A stretch of 26,907 bases of DNA. Origin: Setaria digitata. Lineage: Eukaryota; Nematoda; Chromadorea; Rhabditida; Setariidae. The position numbers were made by a program, and so were the translations under genes. Shown here in pieces: positions 19,157-26,907 of this stretch (within the stretch, counting starts at the first letter, position 1; each line of letters begins with the position of its first letter). The notes beneath the pieces were generated by a model. That model did no database searches, had not been told where the DNA came from, and worked only from the letters and a program-made list of their open reading frames with translations. The stretch spans positions 1 to 26,907 of the forward strand of contig RCAB01000680.1 in NCBI GenBank assembly GCA_003640385.1. Reading direction: 5' to 3'.

Positions 19157-22100
19157 AAAAATTTCATTTTAATTTATATTATTTTGCAACAATAAATGGA
19201 GTAAAAATTAGGAAAAGTTTCATTTAAAAATTTGCAAAATGTCAATTCTCTAATATTATTATAAGCGATTGGAGAAAGCAAAAAAAAAAAACAAAAAAAA
19301 TTCATAAAAAATTGAATGCATCGGTTAACAAATTAAAATTTCTCATTTACTGCTATTTTTTGCATCAAAATTTCCCTCCACATTTTAGTCAAATTAAATT
19401 AATGACGAATATTAAATAAAAAAGAAAATTTTTAGATTTGCTAATTATTAACTTGCTTATTTGATCATTTCCAATATTTTCTTCATTTCATTCAAATTAA
19501 ATTAATGACCAAAGCAGAAGAGAGAGGAACAAAATTTGGAATGTCGTTAATTATCAAATTTGATTAATTAAAACATCTTGCCATTTTCTATGTAAACAAA
19601 AAAAAAAAAACAAACTTTAACAAACTTTTGTTAAATTTGATTCAATCATCAGAATGACTAGCCTAGATAAGAAACATATGATATTGCTACAAATCGTTTT
19701 AAAAGAAATGTGAAATCCTTTTGTCCGTTTTTCTTTTTTTTTTTGTAAGTTTAAAATTTTTATTTTCAACTAAATTTTTAACATTTTATACTCTTTTATT
19801 ATTAAAAGTGAAAAATTAATAAAACAATTATTTTAAAATTGAAATGGATTTTTGAGAAACAGTTAGTCTGAACGGAAATCAAAGAACTAATCGAAATGAT
19901 AGGTGCAAAAAAAAAAAAAAAAAAAAAATTTTATTTTTTTTTCGTCGATTTTTAATTTTTGAAATGATTCATTTAATGTTATCATTTTAGACGTTTCCTA
20001 AAGAAATAATTTTTTGTTTTTAATTCAAAAAACAAAATTTAAAAGCGAAGAAGAAAAAGGAAAAAAAAAAAACGACAGCGACAACAATAAACTTTCAGAT
20101 ATTCTTTTTCATTTTTCTTTTATGTTTTTTAATTAAACACATTTTAATTAACGATAAATTGAACTAATTTAATGAATTAAACAATTCCAGTGCAATCATT
20201 TTTCCTTTCTTTCGCCAAGCCGCAAGAGCAAAATTGTGTGAAATGAACAAATGAAACATGAAAAGGCACAAGAATGGTGATTGTATCAAGTTTCCTTTTT
20301 TTTTTTTTTTTTTTTTTCTAATTGACTAATTTTAATTAATGAATGAGCATCGTAAAATGAAGTTCAATAGTAGAAAAACAAACAAAAAAGAAAAAAAAAA
20401 CAGACAGAAATGAGGAAATGACAATTTTTCTTTTCTTTTTTTGGGCTACAGGAGCCAATCAAATATCCTAATTAATTAAAATTAGTAATTCAATCGGTAA
20501 GAGAAAAAGGGAGTTTAAATGACGCAAAGAAATTTTTTCAACCTTTTCTTTTTGAATTAATTTCATTTCAGATTTTAATCAAATATTATAACTTTGCAAA
20601 AAAATAAATAAATAAATAATTCTCTCAATTAATATTGTAGTATTGAACGCATAGCTTTGCTAATTGTTTCAATAAAATATTTATATTCCAAAAATTTCAA
20701 TATCAATTTTTTTTTCCTTTAGACTTCTGTATAAATCAAAAATGAAAAAAAAAAAAAAAAAAAGAAACGAATAGGCAACAGAAAGTTTGAAAAATTAAAA
20801 AATGATAATTGATCTATTAATGCAGTATTTATAAGTTGATCATTTTATCAATTACAATAATTTTTAATGAAACTAATAGCAACTCTATTTTAAATATATA
20901 ATCAAAACTATCATAATTAGTAATAATTAGTGGAAATATTTGCTTATGAAACGAAAAAGAACGGAAGAAAATTGTAATAAATTTTTTGAAATTTGCTATA
21001 TCATTTCGTAGATCTTTGAAACTTTTCTTCAATTATCATTCGCCAAAATGTTCCATTCTTCTTTTGCAAAATGGAAAAAAAAAATGCGAAGAAGAGCATT
21101 TTTAAAAGACATTTTAATGTTGTTATTCATTTATAGTAAAATTTTTGTTAGCAGAAAAAAAAAAAAAAAAAAAGATTATCATTCAACATTTTTAGGATGA
21201 TAATTTGATAAAATTTTTGTGTTATTTATCATCTAGCCAAAATTTGCATCAATGAAATTTTTTTCTTATCACATAACCAAAATTATTTTACACAAAAATT
21301 ACTAAACTGATTATCATAAAAAAGCAAAATAATGTTTTAATGTAATTAAAAACAAGATAGCACAAATAATTAATGGAATTAATGGATCTCCTTGATTTTT
21401 AATTATAAATTCAACCATTAATCCTGTTTCTATCCCATTCCTTTTTCCTTCTTTTTTTTTTCGCCCTTGCTGTTTTATTCGAAAAAAAAAGAAATAAATC
21501 ACAGCTATAAAATTCTAATTTGCAAATAAAATTTAGTAATTTTTCTTTTTTAAATTATAAAGTATAAGAAATTGGATGTTGTCAGAAAATCTAAAATTAA
21601 ATTAAGTTTTTTTTTTTTTGTTCACTATTTTGTCTTTTTTTTTTCTTTCTCAATTAACCTATACGTTATTTTCATGATGAAATGAATTTGATTTTAGAAT
21701 GCACTCTAAAAGTACTCAATAATCTAAAATATTAGCATCGCTTTTTTATCTTTCCGCCAAAATTGACTCTTAAAATCTAGAGAAAAAAAAAAAAATTTGA
21801 TATGAAAGCTGATTAAGATATCGGTAATTAATATTTTAGTTTTTTTTTGGTTTATCATTTCTTTTAGTCAGTGAAAAATAGTTTTAACTTCATCATATCA
21901 CTCTGCAATGCAGATAACTGGTCTTTATCATTTCAGTTAATTAATGCTCAATCAATAGTAACACATAATTCGAACAACTCATAACACAAATTAATAATTT
22001 TTTCTTAATTTTAATTTTTTGATGATTAATCAGCAAGAAAGTTGCCAAAAAAAAAATTAAAATAGTTCGATTTTTCAAAAAAAAAAAAAGACGTAAATTG

Positions 22101-23180
22101 AAATGTCAACCTGTGCATATTATGGAAAATCGATTTAAAAAAAAAATTTCGAAAATTGATCTTTCATGCTAAAATTAATGATAGAGAAATAATTATTAGA
22201 AAAATTCCTCAATCATTCATGTAATTAATTAAAAATCGAGAATCTAACAGACAAATGAAAGGTGAAGTAAAACTGAATTGGCTGAATTACTTAAATTTCA
22301 ATTTCTTTTTTACCATTTCTTTTTCTTTTTTTTTTTTTTTTAAATGACTCAGTTGTACGAATAAATGATGAAGCTAAAAATTTTAGCTAATGGTATATTT
22401 GCAAAAGAAAAACAAATTAGCTCAATTATTCCAAAAACTAACCTTTGACCCTGCATTATCAACTATTACGACACATGAATGTGCAAATCATTTATTTTCC
22501 GTAAAAATAAAAAGAACTGGCAAAGAAAAATAGTGGTGATAGATTTGATTTGCTTAATTGCATTAGTGATTCAAGGAAATTTAAACAGTAGTTAGCTTTA
22601 AAAAAAATTTGGAGCAATTAAAATTGAAATTTTTAGTGGAAAAAAATTAAATGCTACATTTTCCAATCAAACAAAATAATTAAACACAATGCAATGCTCT
22701 CCAATTATCATTATCAACAAATGATGACAAAAAAAAAAAAACCTTGATACAGTTTAAGCAATTTTACCAGAAGATAAAAAATTTAATTTAACATACGGAA
22801 AAATTTGAACCATAAAATGAGAAAGTTTTTTTTGTTTTTTAACCTTTGATTTTTAGTCGTTTTGAAAAAAAAAAAAAAAAGAAAAAAAAAAAAAAAGAAA
22901 GAAAGAAAAGAGTAAGAGAGAAATAATAATGGAATATTTGTTAAATCATTTTCATCAATCATATAGTATTGAAGAAAAAAGATTCGGTTTTTCGTCCTGA
23001 TCAAAACTTTTCATTTGTTTAAAATGCAAAAGAGGCAAACAAGAAAAGGAAGAAATTAAGATTATTTCTTTTTTTTTTTTTTTTTTTTTTCTTTGCAAGA
23101 ATTTATTCTTGAAAAATAAGCTTATATTTTTTTTTTTTTTTTAAATTATTTTTATATTAAAAGAAAAAAAGCACATTAGT
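19157..23180. other. AT-rich region upstream of the zinc transporter, no gene seen
   Basis: About 4 kb without a recognisable exon on either strand. It holds many homopolymers, including A22 at 19907-19928, T22 at 20296-20317 and T22 at 23069-23090. The transporter promoter should lie near its left end. A DR1-like GGGTCA-A-AGGTTA occurs on the minus strand near 22440-22452. Small open frames around 20829-21032, 21314-21502 and 22783-23004 are AT-driven and unsupported. Confidence 0.65.
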
Positions 23181-23517
23181 GAATGGAAAAGAAAATACTA
23201 ACAGTAAATGATGCGAAAGAATTGAATTGATTCATTTAGTCATCGCAATTTGCAACAAACAATAATAATAACAATAATAATAATAATAATTTCAATGATA
23301 ATAATAACAATGATAATAATAATAATTAATGATAAAGAGAAAGTGACANGAATGGAAAAGAAAATACTAACAGTAAATGATGCGAAAGAATTGAATTGAT
23401 TCATTTAGTCATCGCAATTTGCAACAAACAATAATAATAACAATAATAATAATAATAATTTCAATGATAATAATAACAATGATAATAATAATAATTAATG
23501 ATAAAGAGAAAGTGACA
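23181..23517. repeat. Perfect 168-nt direct duplication separated by one N
   Basis: Bases 23181-23348 and 23350-23517 are identical as far as I can compare them by eye, and the only base between them is the N at 23349. Each copy includes an (AAT)n-like segment that could stop an assembler. The pattern fits two overlapping contig ends joined without merging, so the true genome probably has one copy. Confidence 0.93.
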
Positions 23518-23868
23518 ATTATTGCAATTCAAAATTGGTAAAAATCGACAAATTGAATGACAAGACGGTGAATGAAACGAGAAAAAAGATTTCATTTTAT
23601 TTCAATCTTTGATAGTAGTACCGAAGAATTGAATAAATGAATAAAGCAATAATTTGGAATTGATAAGTTTACCATTTTTAAGTACATTAAGAAAAAAAAA
23701 AAAAAAACAAAATGCAAGAGGAAAATATTTTACAAAATTTAAGAAAATATTTTCAAAACTGACGAAAGATTACTGCCAGACGAACTATATAAATATGTGG
23801 CGAGGTGACAAAAAAAAAAACTCATTATTTTCGAAATAATCAAACTTTTTATATTTTGTTAATTTAAA

Positions 23869-24018
23869 TTTGATAATCTTATTACTTTTAATTTTATCAC
23901 TTTAAGAATAAAAAAAAAATTGATATATATATATGATTTTGAGAATCCTATTACTTTTTAATTTTATCAATTTAAGGAGTTTTCTTTTTTTTTTTAAAGA
24001 AGTCGATATATATATACA
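23869..24018. repeat. Imperfect tandem duplication, about 70-80-nt unit
   Basis: Unit 1 (about 23869-23935) and unit 2 (about 23937-24018) share TATTACTTT.TAATTTTATCA.TTTAAG, a homopolymer segment and a GATATATATATA tail. The middle differs: A run in one, T run in the other. Confidence 0.6.
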
Positions 24019-26104
24019 TCATTTTAAAAAGTTTTTTTTTGCAACACAATTTTATTGCTATATTATGCTATGATTGTCAATTATGTGTCATAGGAAATGA
24101 AGAAAAAGTTTTAAATTGAAATTAAAAGAAAAAAAAAAAAATTGTTAAAAACGCAATAATTCTTTCCTCCTTTACCAAAAAAAGAAACTTGATAATGACG
24201 AATTCAAGATTTATTAAGCAAAATATAAGTTCTTTTTCTTACGACTAATTTTTTTTTTTTTGATGAAATGAATAATTTTTAATTATTAAGGCTTTTTTTT
24301 TTTCAAGAGGACAAAAAAAATTGGATCGTTTATAAAAGGAAATCTGAATAAAATAAATGATCTGTTCCGCTATTTCCTTTCATTTTCTCACATTCCGTTA
24401 TATTAGTTCCAGTGTTTGATTAAAAATTTATAAATTTGTTGGACACCATGATGATAGTATAAATTTAAAGTGAATTATTGAATAATTGATTTATTAATTT
24501 CTAAAAAATCGATTACAATTTGCAAAAAAAAAAAAAAAAAAAACGAAAAATTATCTCTTGTAATAAATTAATTTTAATTAACAAATATCACTGTTGTTTC
24601 CTAAATTATTTTATCATAATAAAACTGATAAATTGAAAATGCTTTTTTATCGGACAGTTTAATGATCAATGAGACATAAAGCAGTCGTTGTATGACTGCG
24701 CGCTCAGCATTGTAAAATGTTAATTGCATAAATGAGTGATTATCAAATATAATGACAACTTAATTAATTAATAATCGATTAATCAATCAATATACAAAGG
24801 AAAAAATGCATACAATATAATTATCATCTAAATGTCTATTTATTAGGTAAAATGAAATTTCTTCATCAAGATTGCTGTCCTCTTACTTTGTCTACTTGGA
24901 AATTATAACAAATGAAATAGCAGTTGTATAATTTGATAATCAGTGGGCAAAAACTGATAATTATCTAAATGAATGATGAACAAGTAGTAAATGATAATTA
25001 TGTTAGTGGAAGAAGCATGTTATCAGTGTTAAAAATACAAACAAACATACCTATACGACTATATTATATATATTTGTGCATTCTAAAACGAGTTTCGTTT
25101 TATCATTTAGTACATTACGCCTTGTTATCAACGCTATCATCAACAACATAACAAATGATGATGCTAACAATGAATTATAATTTCCTTTTAATATTACTAA
25201 TTTTTATCGAAAACTTCTTAAATCTCTCATAAATATTGCAAAAAAATAACAGCAATAATTGGTAATTTTTATCATCATCACTAATGATAATATTATAATC
25301 CTAGGTGATAAATGAACATTTATTTATCATTCTTAACAATTGATATTAACTCATGCTAAACATTTATTAATCCTTTTCCAATGTTAGCTATTGTTTGTAA
25401 ATTCTTCATTTAATGCTTTTTATTATTCACTTGATAATATTAGTACTGAAAAAAAAAAAAAAAAAAGGAAATATGGCAAAAAATATTAAAAGGAACTCAC
25501 TCCTTTTTATTTTAATGAATTAAAAACAAGAAAAAATAAATTTATATTATAATCTATTTCATCCAATCATTGTTAGCATGAATTTTTGAGATAGTATAAT
25601 TAATTCTTCGGTAGCTCAACTGCTTATCATTTCGTTAAATTTTTAAATTAAATTTGAAAAAATAAATGTTTTAGAAAAGAAAAACAGTCATAATACATGT
25701 GGAGTCCACAATATCATGCAAAATTTAGAAGTCAATTGAAACAGTAATGATATATTACTGATCATTTTAATCAGCAATCAATAAATCAATCAACTAGTTA
25801 GTTCAATGGAGTTGGACGAAAAAAAAAATAAAATAAAATAAAAGGAAGTTGATCACTAGCAATTAATAATTAGTGTAAGAAATGCATAAAGATGATGCAA
25901 TTTTCTAAATACATTCTCGAATGAAAAGTGTAAGTTAATTTCGATTGATAATTTTTTTTTAGCAAAATAAAAAAAAAAAAAAAAAAAAAAGGAGAAAAAG
26001 AAAAATTAAGTTTGATGCTGAAAAGTGGTCCTCATGAATCATTTTTCTTCCCTTCTCCTTTTTTTTTTTTTTTCAAAATTTTAATTTTTTTTAGGAGAAT
26101 TCAA

Positions 26105-26130
26105 ATGATGATGATGATGATGATGATGAT
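26105..26130. repeat. (ATG)8 microsatellite
   Basis: A perfect trinucleotide repeat in intergenic DNA, continuing degenerately as AATGACGATG. It creates a Met run in one frame but lies in no credible gene. Confidence 0.95.
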
Positions 26131-26706
26131 AATGACGATGCACATTGCTTGCAGGCAAAATTTAAAATTTGCAAAAAAAAAAAAAAAAAATTTTAAATTT
26201 ATAAATTTTCAGAATTTTGAGAGGCATAAAAATGATTGTGAGAGATGTTAAATAATATTAAAATGAAGATAATGTAAATAGCATGTCATGCTCGTAAAAA
26301 AAATATCATTGTTGCATGTTTATTGTGGAAAATATTTTATAACCTTTGGAAATGAATGATAAAGAAATAAATAAATTTTAAGATATATTTTGATAAGTTA
26401 AATGTTAAATTTGGCACAAGCACTGTTTGTGTACATTTGTAAAATTATCTAATAAAATTGCGCATTGAATTAGCATTAATTAAATATGTAAAAAAAAAAC
26501 AAAAAAATTTAAATTTTTATTTTATTTATATTTTTTGATTTTTCATTTTTTTTTTTTTTTTTCTTTTCCAATCAAGAGGTTATTTATTTATACAGTAAGA
26601 GATTTGTGCTTTTTGCGATAAATGCTGAAATTTGATGAATGATAAGTTTTTAGTTTTTTTTTTTTCTTGAAGCTAATTATTTCTTTTCTTTTTGAAAAGT
26701 TAATTA

Positions 26707-26805
26707 AAAAAATATTTAAAATTTGCACTGAAATAATTGAACTCTACAAAATGAANAAAAAATATTTAAAATTTGCACTGAAATAATTGAACTCTACAAA
26801 ATGAA
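26707..26805. repeat. Perfect 49-nt direct duplication separated by one N
   Basis: Bases 26707-26755 and 26757-26805 match exactly and flank the N at 26756. As at 23349, this looks like two overlapping contig ends placed side by side rather than a biological repeat. Confidence 0.9.
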
Positions 26806-26907
26806 GGAAATTTATTTTTTCAAATTTTATAGAGCCAATTTTTGGTGGATATTATCACCTACAATACTTTTTGTGAATCATCAAATTTAATAAGTTGAAA
26901 AAAAAAA
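26806..26907. other. Window end, AT-rich, nothing recognised
   Basis: The last 100 bases are AT-rich with no coding or RNA signal and end in a short A run. Confidence 0.6.

Larger units (their letters stand above)
23518..26706. other. AT-rich region, no gene seen
   Basis: About 3.2 kb of noncoding DNA. It contains an imperfect tandem duplication (23869-24018), a 6-bp stem hairpin at 24681-24699, A22 at 25969-25990 and an (ATG)8 array at 26105-26130. Open frames near 23654, 24969 and 26012 are short and contain homopolymer-encoded runs, so I do not call them. Confidence 0.65.

Noticed and set aside
23264..23330. A tandem AAT-like array seen twice as evidence of a satellite
   Set aside because: The second appearance is part of the exact 168-nt copy across an N, best explained as an assembly error.

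Overview
The window reads as nuclear DNA from a nematode, most likely a clade III (filarial or other spirurid) species. The grounds are very AT-rich noncoding DNA full of homopolymers, many short introns ending in TTTTCAG-like acceptors, candidate spliced-leader acceptors a few bases before two start codons, and worm-like versions of three conserved eukaryotic genes. The species cannot be fixed from the sequence alone. Every gene model here was assembled by eye from exon homology, splice sites and codon phase; all junctions given are phase-consistent.

Three protein-coding genes are well supported. (1) cks-1, minus strand, 3 exons (4677-5904), a 90-aa cyclin-dependent-kinase regulatory subunit. 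(2) SART1/Snu66, plus strand, 21 exons (7290-12337), an 840-aa U4/U6.U5 tri-snRNP protein. (3) A ZnT/SLC30 zinc transporter, minus strand, 7 exons (13798-19150), 378 aa. cks-1 and SART1 are divergent and share a 1.4-kb promoter interval holding an E2F-like site and two nuclear-receptor DR1-type elements. SART1 and the ZnT gene converge on a 1.46-kb interval with polyadenylation signals for both.

The rest is noncoding as far as I can see. It comprises the left 4.7 kb (with one unexplained GC-richer island near 380-590), the long repeat-filled introns of the ZnT gene, and the right 7.75 kb upstream of the ZnT gene. These contain microsatellites, dozens of poly(A)/poly(T) runs, and three single-N positions. 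Two of the Ns separate perfect direct duplicates (168 nt and 49 nt) and look like unmerged contig ends rather than biology.

I found no CRISPR array, tRNA, rRNA, recognisable transposon or new multi-gene system. The most useful leads are the complementary AAT/ATT intron repeats that could circularise three ZnT exons, the 19-nt micro-exon at the SART1 3' end, the reduced metal-binding tail and loop of the transporter, and the unexplained left-end island.
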